From Neobacillus muris (lineage in GTDB: Bacteria > Bacillota > Bacilli > Bacillales > Cytobacillaceae), in the NCBI RefSeq assembly GCF_943193175.1, contig NZ_CALPDF010000003.1, positions 62,001-126,000 of the forward strand: 64,000 nt of DNA, read 5' to 3'. Both the position numbers and the translations under genes were made by a program. Below, in pieces: positions 26,598 through 36,747 of the stretch; position 1 is the first letter of the stretch, and each line of letters opens with the position of its first letter. The notes beneath the pieces were generated by a model. The model was not told where the DNA came from. It did no database searches and saw only the letters and a program-made list of their open reading frames with translations.

Positions 26598-29240
26598 TTA
26601 TCCTTTTAATTCTTTGATTCGCTGTTCAACAATGGATCGCTTTTCAAGATAATCCTTTTCTTTTGCCCGCTCTTCTGCCACGACCGCTTCAGGCGCTTTT
26701 TTCATAAAGCCTTCATTGCTTAATTTCTTTTGCACCCTGTCAACTTCTTTAGTTAATTTGTCCAGTTCTTTTTCAAGACGGGCAATTTCCTCATCAATGT
26801 TAATTAAGCCTTCCAGCGGCAGGATGATTTCCACCCCAGTGATAACTGCTGTCATCGCTTTATCTGGAGCATCCACGTCTGTTCCCATCATCAATTCTTC
26901 CGGATTACAGAAGCGTTCAATATAGCTGCGGTTTGCCTCGAGCGCTTTAAGGATCTTTTCATCCTTCGCTTTCACCAGCATTTTAATTTTCTTGCTTAAT
27001 GGTGTGTTTACCTCAGCGCGGATATTCCGTACCGAACGGATCATTTCGACTAACAGCTTCATTTCTTGGGCTGCTTGCTCATCAGTCAGTTCAGGTTTAA
27101 CCTCCGGCCATTTGGCAATGGTGATGGATTCCCCTTCATGCGGCAGGTTTTGCCAGATTTCTTCGGTAATGAATGGCATAAATGGATGCAGCAAACGCAT
27201 CGTATTGTCTAAGACATAGGCTAAAATGGAGCGGGTTGTCTTCTTAGCCGGTTCATCTTCCCCATATAATGGAAGCTTCGCCATTTCAATATACCAATCA
27301 CAGAAATCATCCCATATGAAATTGTATAAGGCACGGCCGACTTCACCAAATTCATAGCGGTCTGAAAGTTTGGTCACATGGTCAATGGTTTCATTCAAGC
27401 GGGTTAAAATCCATTTATCCGCAACCGATTTTTCACCGCTGAAATCAATTTCTTCGTATTTCAGCCCATTCATATTCATTAACGCAAACCGGGATGCGTT
27501 CCAAATTTTATTAGCAAAATTCCAAGTTGCTTCAACCTTTTCTGTGCTGTAGCGCAAATCCTGCCCTGGAGATGAACCAGTGGACAAGAAATACCTAAGG
27601 GCATCGGCACCATATTGGTCAATAACATCCATTGGATCGACACCGTTGCCTAATGATTTACTCATTTTCCGGCCTTGCTCATCGCGGACGAGACCATGGA
27701 TGAGCACATCTTTAAATGGACGGGTTCCTGTAAATTCCACGCTTTGGAAAATCATCCGGGATACCCAGAAGAAGATGATATCATAGCCCGTTACGAGCGC
27801 ATCTGTTGGGAAATAGCGCTTGAAATCCGCTGCCTCTGTATCCGGCCAGCCTAGGGTTGAAAATGGCCATAATGCTGAACTGAACCAAGTATCCAATACA
27901 TCCTTATCCTGTTCCCAATTCTCCTCGTCAGCAGGCGCTTCTTGGCCGACATAGACTTCACCGGTTTCTTTATGGTACCAAGCTGGAATCCGATGGCCCC
28001 ACCATAATTGCCGCGAAATGCACCAGTCGCGGATATTCTCCATCCAGTGCAAATAAGTTTTTTCAAACCGGTCTGGAACAAAGTTCACCTTATCCGCTTG
28101 CTTTTGCAATTCAACAGCAGCATCAGCCAGCGGCTGCATCTTTACAAACCATTGGGTTGACAAGTATGGTTCTACTACTGCACCGCTGCGCTCCGAGTGT
28201 CCGACCGAATGGAGGTGATCTTCAATTTTGAACAGAACGCCAAGCTCCTGCAGGTCTTTGACAATCTGCTTGCGGCATTCAAACCGGTCCAATCCTTGGT
28301 ATTTGCCTGCCTTCTCATTCATTGTGCCGTCCTCGTTCATGACAAGAATCCGCTCAAGGCCATGGCGGTTGCCGACTTCAAAGTCATTCGGGTCATGTGC
28401 AGGCGTAATTTTTACGGCTCCTGAGCCAAATTCTTTATCAACATAATCATCTGCCACAATCGGGATTTCCCGGCCGACGATTGGCAAAATGACTGTTTTG
28501 CCAATGAGATGCTGGTAGCGCTCGTCTTCTGGATGGACAGCGACTGCTGAATCGCCAAGCATCGTTTCTGGGCGGGTGGTCGCCACTTCAATGGAACCAG
28601 AGCCATCTGCCAACGGATAGTTCATATGGTAGAAAGCACCTTGAACATCCTTGTAGATAACTTCGATATCCGATAATGCTGTTTTGGTTGACGGGTCCCA
28701 GTTGATAATATATTCGCCGCGATAGATTAATCCTTTATTATACAGTTTTACAAATACTTCTCTTACTGCTTTGGATAATCCTTCATCCAATGTGAAACGC
28801 TCGCGGGAGTAATCGAGGCCAAGGCCTAATTTCGCCCATTGCTGACGGATATGGGAGGCATACTCTTCCTTCCATTTCCACGTTTCCTCGACAAATTTTT
28901 CTCGGCCTAAATCATAGCGGCTTTTGCCTTCACTGCGCAGCTTTTGCTCAACCTTTGCCTGAGTCGCAATTCCGGCATGGTCCATGCCTGGCAGCCATAA
29001 AACGTCATAGCCCTGCATCCGTTTCATCCTGGTAATTATATCTTGAAGGGTTGTATCCCATGCATGGCCTAAATGCAGTTTTCCTGTTACGTTTGGCGGC
29101 GGGATCACGATCGTATAGGGCTGTTTTCCCTCATCATCTTTTGCTTCAAAAAATTTGCCCTTTACCCACCAATCATAGCGCCCTTTTTCAATGGATTGTG
29201 GCTCGTATTTCGTGGGCATCGTCAGTTCCTTTGTTTCCAT
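26598..29240 (-). CDS. valS: Valyl-tRNA synthetase
   Basis: Charges tRNA-Val. 880 residues from the ATG at 29240, with GGAGG 9 nt upstream. A longer in-frame reading to 29339 crosses the T-box terminator and is not real. Class I signatures are both present: HLGH near residue 57 ([12 protein letters not shown]) and KMSKS near 525. Editing domain lies between them ([11 protein letters not shown]), and the C-terminal coiled coil ([19 protein letters not shown]) is typical. Expression is controlled by the upstream T-box leader. Confidence 0.97.
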   Translation of the reverse strand: METKELTMPTKYEPQSIEKGRYDWWVKGKFFEAKDDEGKQPYTIVIPPPNVTGKLHLGHAWDTTLQDIITRMKRMQGYDVLWLPGMDHAGIATQAKVEQKLRSEGKSRYDLGREKFVEETWKWKEEYASHIRQQWAKLGLGLDYSRERFTLDEGLSKAVREVFVKLYNKGLIYRGEYIINWDPSTKTALSDIEVIYKDVQGAFYHMNYPLADGSGSIEVATTRPETMLGDSAVAVHPEDERYQHLIGKTVILPIVGREIPIVADDYVDKEFGSGAVKITPAHDPNDFEVGNRHGLERILVMNEDGTMNEKAGKYQGLDRFECRKQIVKDLQELGVLFKIEDHLHSVGHSERSGAVVEPYLSTQWFVKMQPLADAAVELQKQADKVNFVPDRFEKTYLHWMENIRDWCISRQLWWGHRIPAWYHKETGEVYVGQEAPADEENWEQDKDVLDTWFSSALWPFSTLGWPDTEAADFKRYFPTDALVTGYDIIFFWVSRMIFQSVEFTGTRPFKDVLIHGLVRDEQGRKMSKSLGNGVDPMDVIDQYGADALRYFLSTGSSPGQDLRYSTEKVEATWNFANKIWNASRFALMNMNGLKYEEIDFSGEKSVADKWILTRLNETIDHVTKLSDRYEFGEVGRALYNFIWDDFCDWYIEMAKLPLYGEDEPAKKTTRSILAYVLDNTMRLLHPFMPFITEEIWQNLPHEGESITIAKWPEVKPELTDEQAAQEMKLLVEMIRSVRNIRAEVNTPLSKKIKMLVKAKDEKILKALEANRSYIERFCNPEELMMGTDVDAPDKAMTAVITGVEIILPLEGLINIDEEIARLEKELDKLTKEVDRVQKKLSNEGFMKKAPEAVVAEERAKEKDYLEKRSIVEQRIKELKG

Positions 29241-29269
29241 TTGGTTTGCCTCCTTTATAACCTTCTCCA

Positions 29270-29528
29270 AACAACAAAAAACCCCATTCGTCGTTAAAAG
29301 GACGAATGGAGCTGCTTCGCGGTACCACCTTTTTTCCAATCAAATAGAATTGACTGGCACTTCATCGAATAACGGGTTTCCTCCGTCTTCTGCTACTGGC
29401 TGTTCACAGAAGAAGCTCTCGGGCGACCTTCCGATGTCCCGCTTAGGAAATCTTTCAGCTGATGATTTCCCTCTCTTAAAGCCGGATGGTATCGTACTCT
29501 TCCCTGTCTTTGCTTTTGGTTTTTAAAT
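29270..29528 (-). ncRNA. T-box leader of valS with intrinsic terminator
   Basis: tRNA-sensing antitermination leader. The T-box sequence AAGGTGGTACCGCG is at about 29318-29331. A terminator hairpin (CCATTCGTC / GACGAATGG, 29283-29309) with a T run follows. The Stem I features AGAGAGG and GCTGAAAG are visible around 29455-29475. A GUC valine codon at 29425-29427 lies where the specifier is expected, but I did not fold the RNA. Uncharged tRNA-Val should stabilise the antiterminator. Confidence 0.9.
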
Positions 29529-29538
29529 TTATATTGTT

Positions 29539-29568
29539 ATACTACCCAAAAAAGGGCGGCTTCGTCAA
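29539..29568 (-). promoter_or_regulatory. Probable SigA promoter of the valS leader
   Basis: Minus strand TTGACG (29563-29568), 18-nt spacer, TAGTAT (29539-29544), just upstream of the T-box leader. Confidence 0.5.
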
Positions 29569-29735
29569 TCATGATGACCAAATATTTTAATTTATATACT
29601 ATGTTTTTACGAAATAAATGCTCCAACATTTAAGCCCTTTTGTTCCTTTCTTTAGAAAACTAGTTCCTCGTTTTTTATCAAACGATGCATTTGCCTATTT
29701 TAATGGATTTATTTTGAACCTATATTGGGGAATTT

Positions 29736-29762
29736 ATACCATTGTCTGAATATACATAAAGT
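29736..29762 (+). promoter_or_regulatory. SigE-like promoter of the 62-residue membrane protein
   Basis: Plus strand ATA (29736-29738), 16-nt spacer, CATAAAGT (29755-29762). The spacing and -10 are the same as in the spoVID promoter. About 28 nt before the start codon. Confidence 0.5.
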
Positions 29763-29789
29763 ACATGGAGTCTGAGGGGAGGTTTTTCA

Positions 29790-29978
29790 GTGAGGAATTT
29801 CCAAAAGTATAAACACCGTCCCTGGTTTAGAACGTTCCGCAAGCTAAGCGGACAGTTAATTGTACCGTTTATGATTTTTCAATTCTTAAGGACGATCTTT
29901 TTGCCCACCGTCTTTGATGTGATTTTATTATCCTTATTCGTGGTGATCGCCTTTTCTATCTATTTTGACATTATGTAG
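29790..29978 (+). CDS. Small membrane protein, possibly sporulation-linked
   Basis: 62 residues, family not recognised. Starts at GTG with GGGGAGG 9 nt upstream. A basic N-terminus (MRNFQKYKHRPWFRTFRKL) precedes two hydrophobic stretches (LIVPFMIFQFLRTIFLP and VILLSLFVVIAFSIYFDIM), suggesting a hairpin or single-span membrane protein with the basic end inside. It is one of few plus-strand genes here, convergent with ysxE. A SigE-like promoter upstream and spore-coat neighbours hint at mother-cell expression (inference). Confidence 0.65.
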   Translation: MRNFQKYKHRPWFRTFRKLSGQLIVPFMIFQFLRTIFLPTVFDVILLSLFVVIAFSIYFDIM

Positions 29979-29995
29979 GAGCCCTGCTGCAGTTT

Positions 29996-31057
29996 CTATT
30001 GCTGCTGTTGGGCTCCTTCTTTTGCCTGCTGGGCTGCTGCCTGCTGTTGGGCATCAATCTCGGTCATCCGCATGACAACATACTCGGTATTTTTCAAATG
30101 CCAATAGCGGTGCTGCAGCTGCCGGACGAACTTCAGCTCATTTTTCGGACGCTGCTTGCGGTAAAACTTCTCCGCCGCCTGAATGATTGGGATGGGGTAT
30201 GACAGGTAACTGTAGAATAATAGTTTTTCGTCAGCTTTAAAGGGAAAATATTTATAATAATGATAAACCCAGTCAATCACATCATCATTGCGCTTCGGGC
30301 TCGTATTCAGCGCCCTTGACAAGTACGGCAGCAAATCATGGATCGGCGACCCATATTGGGCATTTTCAAAATTGATAAAAAAGCCATAGCCGCGGTCATC
30401 GTAAAGAAAATGCTCATGGGACAGCTTTCCATGGACAACGACCATCCGTGCCTTTTCGTTGTCTTTCGTTTGCTCATACCATTCTTCAAACTTAGATTTT
30501 GAAAACCGTAATGCCTGGCTGATTTCGTTATAATACAAGCAGTAGAGCAATTCAAATGGAGACATGTAGGTCTTTTTTTCACAAACGTCAATAAAGCCAT
30601 CAAGAAATTCTTGATGTTTATCAAGCTGCTGGATCGTCTTTTCATAATGCTCCGTCCGCTCTTCCTTACTAATCTTGACCTCTTTGGCTGACAAGGTATG
30701 AAGTCTTGCCAGTTCACGGAACAGCTGATTGTTTTTAAACTGGCGGTTTTCCGCATAATCATTGGACATCCATGGCATTAAATAATAGAGATTGTTCTCA
30801 TGCAATACCGCATAACGGCCGTCCATTGTCGGATAGATAGGGACAATCCGGTTATAGCCTTTTTGGTAAAGATAATGGACATGGCGGATGAAATCGGTAC
30901 CGGTGGATGGAGAAATTTTTTTTAAGGCAAAGGTCCCCTTGTTAGAATAAACCTTTTGAATGCTGCCGTAATCATCGACAAAATGGGGCTCCACTTGGTA
31001 ATGCTGCAGGATTGGCGTGATATTCTCCAATCGGTTGGAGTCACTCATGAACCTCAA
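29996..31057 (-). CDS. ysxE: Spore coat kinase-like protein YsxE
   Basis: CotS-related member of the aminoglycoside-phosphotransferase/choline-kinase-like fold, a spore coat protein family. 353 residues. The N-lobe carries KGTFALKKISPSTG, and the catalytic-loop equivalent VVHGKLSHEHFLYDD with NFENAQYGSPIHDL follows, where the usual HxD is altered to HGK, so catalysis is doubtful. A Gln/Ala-rich tail ends the protein (AQQQAAAQQAKEGAQQQQ). Two starts are possible, TTG at 31057 or ATG at 31048; AAGGAAGAG upstream favours the first slightly. Downstream of spoVID as in B. subtilis. Confidence 0.88.
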   Translation of the reverse strand: MRFMSDSNRLENITPILQHYQVEPHFVDDYGSIQKVYSNKGTFALKKISPSTGTDFIRHVHYLYQKGYNRIVPIYPTMDGRYAVLHENNLYYLMPWMSNDYAENRQFKNNQLFRELARLHTLSAKEVKISKEERTEHYEKTIQQLDKHQEFLDGFIDVCEKKTYMSPFELLYCLYYNEISQALRFSKSKFEEWYEQTKDNEKARMVVVHGKLSHEHFLYDDRGYGFFINFENAQYGSPIHDLLPYLSRALNTSPKRNDDVIDWVYHYYKYFPFKADEKLLFYSYLSYPIPIIQAAEKFYRKQRPKNELKFVRQLQHRYWHLKNTEYVVMRMTEIDAQQQAAAQQAKEGAQQQQ

Positions 31058-31142
31058 CTCTCTTCCTTAAAGAAAAGCAGGTGGTTATGGCATGAAAAAG
31101 AAGCTGAGCAGGTCCGGCCGACCCGCTCATTTTCTAAAAAAT

Positions 31143-32255
31143 TTACTTTTTTGCTAAAGCAGCCGGTATATATAACACTTGACCTTCATGTACATCCTGG
31201 CTGATTTCCAGCTGATTCTCACGCATGAGATTATGCACAGTCACTGAGTACCGTTCCGCAAGGGATTCAATCGTGTCACCTTTTTGGACAATACATACCC
31301 GAAGTGTGGCTGTTTGAGTGCTCTCATCCTTGCGGGCAAAGAACTCTGTCAGGGTCATGGTTTTCTTTTTGCCTGCTTTTATTTTTTTCTTAGGCGCTTC
31401 TTCAGAAGACGACGAGCTTTCCTCCTGCTCTAATACCTCCTCAGCCTCCTCCAATATCTCCGGCACGACTTCCGCCTTCTTCTCCAACTCTGTCTCCACT
31501 TCTACATGATGCTTCTCGCTCCGGGCATCTTGAAAGTTCAAGACCGGCTCGCCGGGTTCTTGCTGGTATTCTTGGAATTGCCATGCAGGATGCCCTTCTC
31601 CACTTTCCTCCGTTACATCTGGCTGGTAGTTAAACGTAGGGAATTTAGGTAATAGCTCGGCTTTCGGTTCCTCTTCCTGTTGCTTTCTTGCCTCAATTTC
31701 AAATAACACATTGTCCGCAAAAGGGCTGTATGCAGCCGGCTCTTCGATTTCGATTTCTTCTTCCTCATTGACAGGATCAGCGCGGTGAACGACCTCATAT
31801 TCCTGCTCTTGTTCCTGCTGTGATTCGGTTTCATAGAGACCGCTAATTGTCAGTTCGGCAGAAAGCTTTAAGCAGCTTCGCTCAGGCAGCGAATAATCAA
31901 ATGAATCCACCAGCACATCGATATCGTAGACACTTTGAATCCGGTTATTGGGGATCGTAATGTCAACTGGGAACCGGTGTGAAAATTCACACACTCCTTC
32001 TTCCTGTTCGGCCACCCGTTCCACAAATTTCTGCGAAGGCTGCTCTTGTGCCTGGCCATCAGGGCTTTCCTGAATGTTTTTATATTCGCCGGTGAGCTCC
32101 AGCGACCCCCGTATAGTTACGTACTGGTCATTTTCCTGGATGGTAATGTCCGGGTCTAGGGAAATGGAGATAAGCTCCTCGACTTCCTGTCCTTTTCTAA
32201 ACCACAAAGATTCCTCCACGGAAAATCTAAGGTACGATTGATTCTCCTGGGACAA
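31143..32255 (-). CDS. spoVID: SpoVID, spore coat morphogenetic protein
   Basis: Needed for encasement of the forespore by coat proteins. Start is the TTG at 32255 with AAAGGAGGA 6 nt upstream; the resulting N-terminus LSQENQSYLRFSVEESLWF aligns with known SpoVID N-termini, whereas the in-frame frame to 32282 has no site. 370 residues: N-terminal beta domain (~8-170), an acidic low-complexity middle (EEAEEVLEQEESSSSSEE) and a C-terminal LysM domain (IVQKGDTIESLAERYSVTVH, ~322-368) that binds lipid II or peptidoglycan. A SigE-like promoter lies upstream. Confidence 0.92.
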   Translation of the reverse strand: MSQENQSYLRFSVEESLWFRKGQEVEELISISLDPDITIQENDQYVTIRGSLELTGEYKNIQESPDGQAQEQPSQKFVERVAEQEEGVCEFSHRFPVDITIPNNRIQSVYDIDVLVDSFDYSLPERSCLKLSAELTISGLYETESQQEQEQEYEVVHRADPVNEEEEIEIEEPAAYSPFADNVLFEIEARKQQEEEPKAELLPKFPTFNYQPDVTEESGEGHPAWQFQEYQQEPGEPVLNFQDARSEKHHVEVETELEKKAEVVPEILEEAEEVLEQEESSSSSEEAPKKKIKAGKKKTMTLTEFFARKDESTQTATLRVCIVQKGDTIESLAERYSVTVHNLMRENQLEISQDVHEGQVLYIPAALAKK

Positions 32256-32304
32256 AGCGACTCCTCCTTTCGTATCCTCCACGTAAAATCACTATGTCAC
32301 TTAC

Positions 32305-32331
32305 ACTTTATGAGGCAATATTTTTATTTAT
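32305..32331 (-). promoter_or_regulatory. SigE-like promoter of spoVID-ysxE
   Basis: Minus strand ATA (32329-32331), 16-nt spacer, CATAAAGT (32305-32312), about 50 nt upstream of the TTG start. spoVID is sigma-E dependent in B. subtilis. Confidence 0.65.
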
Positions 32332-32384
32332 GATAAAAAAGCCTGATTGTCTGGAAAAATTGCATAAAAACAAAGGTTTGCTGA

Positions 32385-32415
32385 CAAAAAAACACTCAGC
32401 CATAGGCCGAGTGCT
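32385..32415 (-). terminator. Terminator of the hem operon
   Basis: Stem GCACTCGGCC / GGCTGAGTGT with a 3-nt loop and seven T on the minus strand, 10 nt past the hemL stop. Confidence 0.88.
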
Positions 32416-32424
32416 TCCTTTTGA

Positions 32425-33711
32425 TTATTTAAGCTTTGAAAAAGCAACTTCTGCTGCTTGAATGGTTTTGGCAATATCCTCATCCGTGTGTTCGGTAGAC
32501 AGGAACAATCCCTCAAATTGGGATGGCGGCAAAAATACGCCTTGGTCCGCCATTTCCGCGTAATATTTCGCAAAGTATTCCAGATTAGAGGTTTTGGCGG
32601 TGTCATAATTGATGACTTCTTCATTTGTAAAGAAGAAGCCAATCATCGAGCCGGCACGGTTAAACGTAATCGGAACATCGTACTTTTCAGCGGCTGCTGT
32701 AAAGCCTTTTTCAAGCATGTCCGCTTTGCGGATGAATTCCTGATAATGCTCTGGGGTCAGCTGGCTTAATGTTTCGTAGCCGGCAGTCATGGCAAGCGGA
32801 TTTCCGGACAAAGTGCCGGCTTGATAAATTGGTCCGCTAGGCGCAATTCTTTCCATGATTTCTGCTTTTCCGCCATAAGCTCCAACCGGCAGTCCGCCGC
32901 CAATGACTTTTCCTAAACAGGTCAAGTCAGGGGTGATATGAAAATAACCTTGGGCACAGTTGTAACCGACACGGAAGCCCGTCATCACTTCATCAAAAAT
33001 AAGCAGAGCCCCGTATTGGGTGGTCATCTCACGCAGCCCTTCCAAGAAGCCTGGCAGCGGAGGCACTAGGCCCATGTTGCCTGCCACAGGTTCCACGATG
33101 ATACAGGCGATGTCATCCCCAAATTTTTCAAATGCCAGTTTGACGCCTTCTAGGTCATTGTACGCTACTGTGATGGTATTCTTGGCAATGCTCTCCGGCA
33201 CACCAGGACTGTCAGGAAGACCGAGTGTCGCAACACCCGAACCTGCTTTAATTAACAAGGAATCCCCATGGCCATGATAGGAGCCTTCAAATTTCAATAT
33301 TTTGTTGCGGCCGGTATAGCCACGTGCCAGACGAAGCGCACTCATGGTTGCTTCTGTGCCGGAGTTGACCATCCGGATGATTTCAATCGACGGGACACGC
33401 TCTTGAACGAGCTGGGCCAATTGATTTTCTAATAAGGTAGGAGCGCCAAAGCTTGTGCCAAGCTCGGCCGTTTTTTTCAATGCTTCGACAACCTGATCAT
33501 TGGCGTGGCCGAGAATTAGCGGTCCCCAGGACAACACATAGTCAATATATTCATTGCCATCAATGTCATAGATTTTCGAGCCTTTGCCTCTTTCCATAAA
33601 GATCGGATTCATGTTAACGGATCTAAAGGCGCGGACCGGGCTATTCACTCCGCCTGGCATTAAGTTCTGGGCCTCTTTAAAGGCTTCAATTGATTTGGTA
33701 TAAGAACGCAT
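32425..33711 (-). CDS. hemL: Glutamate-1-semialdehyde 2,1-aminomutase HemL
   Basis: PLP enzyme converting glutamate 1-semialdehyde to 5-aminolevulinate, second step of the C5 haem pathway. 428 residues from ATG at 33711, preceded by GAGGGAAC. The segment [17 protein letters not shown] near 265-280 carries the PLP-binding lysine (~267), and [16 protein letters not shown] near 120 is the cofactor phosphate region. Last gene of hemAXCDBL; a strong terminator follows. Confidence 0.96.
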   Translation of the reverse strand: MRSYTKSIEAFKEAQNLMPGGVNSPVRAFRSVNMNPIFMERGKGSKIYDIDGNEYIDYVLSWGPLILGHANDQVVEALKKTAELGTSFGAPTLLENQLAQLVQERVPSIEIIRMVNSGTEATMSALRLARGYTGRNKILKFEGSYHGHGDSLLIKAGSGVATLGLPDSPGVPESIAKNTITVAYNDLEGVKLAFEKFGDDIACIIVEPVAGNMGLVPPLPGFLEGLREMTTQYGALLIFDEVMTGFRVGYNCAQGYFHITPDLTCLGKVIGGGLPVGAYGGKAEIMERIAPSGPIYQAGTLSGNPLAMTAGYETLSQLTPEHYQEFIRKADMLEKGFTAAAEKYDVPITFNRAGSMIGFFFTNEEVINYDTAKTSNLEYFAKYYAEMADQGVFLPPSQFEGLFLSTEHTDEDIAKTIQAAEVAFSKLK

Positions 33712-33778
33712 CCTGTTCCCTCTTTTCACCCATGTATTTATAAATGAACAGCTTCAGAGGCAGCACAGCCTCAGTGAT

Positions 33779-34759
33779 TTATTGGTTTTCTCTTAACCAA
33801 CGAATCGCATCTTTAGCATGATAGGTAATGATTAAATCAGCGCCTGCACGCTTCATGCCAACAAGCATTTCCAGAACGGTGGCCTTTTCGTCAATCCAGC
33901 CGTTTTGGGCAGCTGCTTTAATCATGGAATATTCACCACTGACATTGTAGATCACGACTGGCAGGTTAAAGGTATTTTTCACATCACGAACAATATCCAG
34001 GTACGGCATGCCTGGTTTTACAATTAAAAAGTCTGCGCCTTCTTCTACATCGGATTCAGCTTCTCTGAATGCTTCTATGCGGTTGGCTGGATCCATTTGA
34101 TAGGTTTTCCGGTCGCCAAACTGCGGTGCGCCTTCTGCAGCCTCACGGAATGGCCCATAGAAGGCAGAAGCATATTTTACAGCATAGGACATGATTGGCG
34201 TATCTTGGAAGCCAGCTTCGTCCAATCCTTTGCGGATAGCGGCTACGAACCCGTCCATCATGTTCGATGGGGCGATGATATCGGCTCCAGCTTTCGCTTG
34301 GCTGACTGCTGCTTGCACAAGTAAATCCAGTGATTCGTCGTTTAGGATTGTATCCCCTTTGACCATTCCACAGTGACCGTGGCTTGTGTATTCACACAGG
34401 CAGGTATCGGCTACTATCAGGATGTCTGGGAACCGCTCTTTAATAAACCGTGTGGCTTCTTGGACAATTCCATGGTCGTGGAAGGCTCCTGTGCCGCACT
34501 CGTCTTTTGTTTTAGGGATCCCGAATAATAATACCGATTTAATGCCGTGAGCGGCGATGTCTTCCATTTCTGCCTGCAGGTTATCAAGGGAAACTTGGAA
34601 TACGCCTGGCATAGAGGAGACTTCTTTGCGGATGTTTTCCCCTTCGTATATGAACAGCGGATAGATAAAGTCATCGGCACTTAAATGGTTTTCTCTAACA
34701 AGTGCCCGCATATTGGCACTTGACCGTAACCGGCGGTGCCGTTTAAATTGTAAATCCAT
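33779..34759 (-). CDS. hemB: Porphobilinogen synthase HemB
   Basis: Condenses two 5-aminolevulinates into porphobilinogen. 326 residues from ATG at 34759, GGAGG 8 nt upstream; an in-frame TTG inside that site is not used. The metal-binding segment [14 protein letters not shown] (~120-133) shows the zinc-type cysteines. The two active-site lysines lie in [17 protein letters not shown] (~198) and [14 protein letters not shown] (~251). The gap to hemD is unusually long (about 265 nt) and is filled by a tandem repeat array. Confidence 0.96.
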   Translation of the reverse strand: MDLQFKRHRRLRSSANMRALVRENHLSADDFIYPLFIYEGENIRKEVSSMPGVFQVSLDNLQAEMEDIAAHGIKSVLLFGIPKTKDECGTGAFHDHGIVQEATRFIKERFPDILIVADTCLCEYTSHGHCGMVKGDTILNDESLDLLVQAAVSQAKAGADIIAPSNMMDGFVAAIRKGLDEAGFQDTPIMSYAVKYASAFYGPFREAAEGAPQFGDRKTYQMDPANRIEAFREAESDVEEGADFLIVKPGMPYLDIVRDVKNTFNLPVVIYNVSGEYSMIKAAAQNGWIDEKATVLEMLVGMKRAGADLIITYHAKDAIRWLRENQ

Positions 34760-34820
34760 TATTATGACCTCCAAATATGTAAAAAATATTTAAAAAAGTG
34801 ATGAGGGGCGGCGGCTTTTA

Positions 34821-35028
34821 CTGTCGGATAGCTATCGACAACTGTCGCTTAACCTCTCTTTACTGTCGCTTAACTCTTGCTAACTGTCGGATAGCCATCC
34901 TTTACTGTCGGGTGATTCTCCAACTGTCGCTTAGTCTCGCTTTACTGTCGCTTAACTCGGGTCAACTGTAGGATAACGTACGACAACTGTTGCATGACCG
35001 CACGTCACTGTCGCCGCACCACGTTACC
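34821..35028. repeat. Degenerate 21-bp-period tandem repeat array
   Basis: Ten units beginning CTGTCG or a one-base variant start at 34821, 34842, 34863, 34884, 34905, 34924, 34945, 34966, 34987 and 35008. The period is 21 bp except one 19-bp unit. The first six bases are nearly invariant; positions 7-12 are often CTTAAC or GATAGC, the remainder varies, and units mostly end in TA or AA. The array fills the hemD-hemB gap and its last unit reaches over the hemD stop codon. Not a CRISPR array. No open frame of interest crosses it. Confidence 0.9.
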
Positions 35029-35803
35029 TCTTATTTTTCTCCAAATAAGCAATCGTAGCTTTGATCATAGCCTTCACTGTATATTCCTCCGGTGAAGCAT
35101 GCACCGGCAGCTGATACTCTAACAATTTTTTCTCCGTCACTGGTCCAATGCATCCGAAAATACAGCCAGCAAGCTTCTCCTCAAGATGGCATTCCTTTAC
35201 AACATCCATAAAATGGTCCACAGTCGAAGGGCTAGTAAACAGCAAAATATCGAGCTGGTTCTCCTCTATCATCTTGGCTAGCTTGCCGCGGCTTTCTTCC
35301 GGCATGTAGTTTTCATAAATGACGATTTCCTCCACATCAGCACCAGCAGCCGTTAAAGAATCTGCTATATATTCCCGTGCGAGATTCCCTTTTGGAATTA
35401 ACACGCGGTCCCCCGGCTGGATACGGGGAAGAAACTCCTCAACAAACGCTTCTGCCACATAGGCAGACGGGACAAACTCAACCTGGATCTCCCGTTTATA
35501 TAATTCCTCTGCCGTCTTCTTTCCGATCACTGCAATCCTAGGCAAGCTGACTGCCGCGGGATCGACAAATGAAAAGAACGTATCCACAGTCACCTTGCTG
35601 GTAAAAATCAGCCAGTCAAAAGTGTCCAGCGCCTGCAAAACCTCTTGAAGGCGCTGATTCATTCCTGCAGGGCGGAAGGCAATCAGCGGAATTTCCACTG
35701 GAATCCCTCCATACGCCTTAACTAGCAGCGAGAAGGATTTCGCTTGGCCTTTCCCTCTTGGAACAAGAATTTTTTTATCGAGTAAAGGCAATGGGTTATT
35801 CAA
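35024..35803 (-). CDS. hemD: Uroporphyrinogen-III synthase HemD
   Basis: Closes hydroxymethylbilane to uroporphyrinogen III with inversion of ring D. About 259 residues from a TTG at 35803 that overlaps the hemC stop (TTGAATAA) with GAGGG just upstream; a further in-frame TTG at 35833 lacks a site. Start is uncertain. Two alpha/beta domains are visible ([16 protein letters not shown] at the N-terminus, [12 protein letters not shown] ~ 90, [11 protein letters not shown] ~180, [13 protein letters not shown] ~215). Low sequence conservation is normal; position between hemC and hemB supports the call. Confidence 0.9.
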   Translation of the reverse strand: MNNPLPLLDKKILVPRGKGQAKSFSLLVKAYGGIPVEIPLIAFRPAGMNQRLQEVLQALDTFDWLIFTSKVTVDTFFSFVDPAAVSLPRIAVIGKKTAEELYKREIQVEFVPSAYVAEAFVEEFLPRIQPGDRVLIPKGNLAREYIADSLTAAGADVEEIVIYENYMPEESRGKLAKMIEENQLDILLFTSPSTVDHFMDVVKECHLEEKLAGCIFGCIGPVTEKKLLEYQLPVHASPEEYTVKAMIKATIAYLEKNKR

Positions 35804-36734
35804 GGCCCTCAAGCTCTCGAAGGACCCGGTCAATCAAGTCTTTTGCCCCTTTTTGCGTTAGCAGGTCGGCCGCTTGAACACCTAGTTCCTCTGGGTTCTG
35901 GCCCCTCAGCTCTTCTTTAAAAATCTCCAGGCCTTCTGGAGAGGCTACCAGCACATTTAACACAATCTCATCATTATCCTCGACGCGGGCAAAACCCGCG
36001 ATTGGCACCTGGCAGCTCCCCTCCATCTTTTGAAGGAACGCGCGCTCAGTCCGGACAGCCCGCTCGGTTTTTTGGCAGGTAAATTGATCCAACAGCTCAA
36101 GAAGCTCCTTGTCATCTTCACGGCATTCGATTGACAATGCTCCCTGGCCGACTGCCGGGATACAAACATCGGCATCTAAGAATTCCGTTACGACGTCACT
36201 CGCCCAGCCGAGGCGGGAAAGTCCAGCCGCTGCTAAGATGATCGCATCATACTCATCTGTCTCCAATTTAGCCAATCTAGTATCGACGTTGCCTCGGATC
36301 CATTTAATCTCTAAATCAGGGCGTTTGGCCAAAAGCTGGGCACTCCGGCGCAGACTGCTTGTTCCAACAATAGCGCCTGGCTTTAAATCCATCAATTTCA
36401 CATGCCCTTTGGAAATCAAAGCATCCCGGTGGTCTTCTCGGAAAGGAATGCAGCCAATGGTCAAGCCCTCCGGCAGGACAGCCGGCATATCCTTCATGCT
36501 ATGAACAGCCATGTCAATTTCTTTATTCAGCATCGCCTGTTCGATTTCCTTTACGAATAACCCTTTGCCGCCAACCTTCGAAAGTGTCACATCAACGATT
36601 TTATCGCCTTTTGTGACAATCTCATGGACTTCAAATTCATAGCGGGGATCGATTTTTTTCAGCTGGTCAATGACCCAATTTGTTTGTGTTAATGCTAATT
36701 TGCTTCGTCTAGAGCCTACAATAATTTTTCTCAT
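35796..36734 (-). CDS. hemC: Hydroxymethylbilane synthase HemC
   Basis: Porphobilinogen deaminase; polymerises four porphobilinogens on a dipyrromethane cofactor. 312 residues. The cofactor-binding cysteine is in [13 protein letters not shown] near residue 241. Conserved arginine stretches and [12 protein letters not shown] (~125) plus [13 protein letters not shown] (~205) are present. It lies 13 nt downstream of hemX and overlaps hemD. Confidence 0.97.
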   Translation of the reverse strand: MRKIIVGSRRSKLALTQTNWVIDQLKKIDPRYEFEVHEIVTKGDKIVDVTLSKVGGKGLFVKEIEQAMLNKEIDMAVHSMKDMPAVLPEGLTIGCIPFREDHRDALISKGHVKLMDLKPGAIVGTSSLRRSAQLLAKRPDLEIKWIRGNVDTRLAKLETDEYDAIILAAAGLSRLGWASDVVTEFLDADVCIPAVGQGALSIECREDDKELLELLDQFTCQKTERAVRTERAFLQKMEGSCQVPIAGFARVEDNDEIVLNVLVASPEGLEIFKEELRGQNPEELGVQAADLLTQKGAKDLIDRVLRELEGLE

Positions 36735-36747
36735 GACTGCCTCCTAA

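Noticed and set aside
29241-29339. In-frame extension of valS upstream of 29240
   Set aside because: It runs through the T-box terminator and T-box sequence; a good ribosome site serves the ATG at 29240.
34821-35028. Possible CRISPR array between hemD and hemB
   Set aside because: Only the first six bases of each 21-bp unit are constant; there is no 24-37-bp repeat, no spacers of typical length and no cas gene.
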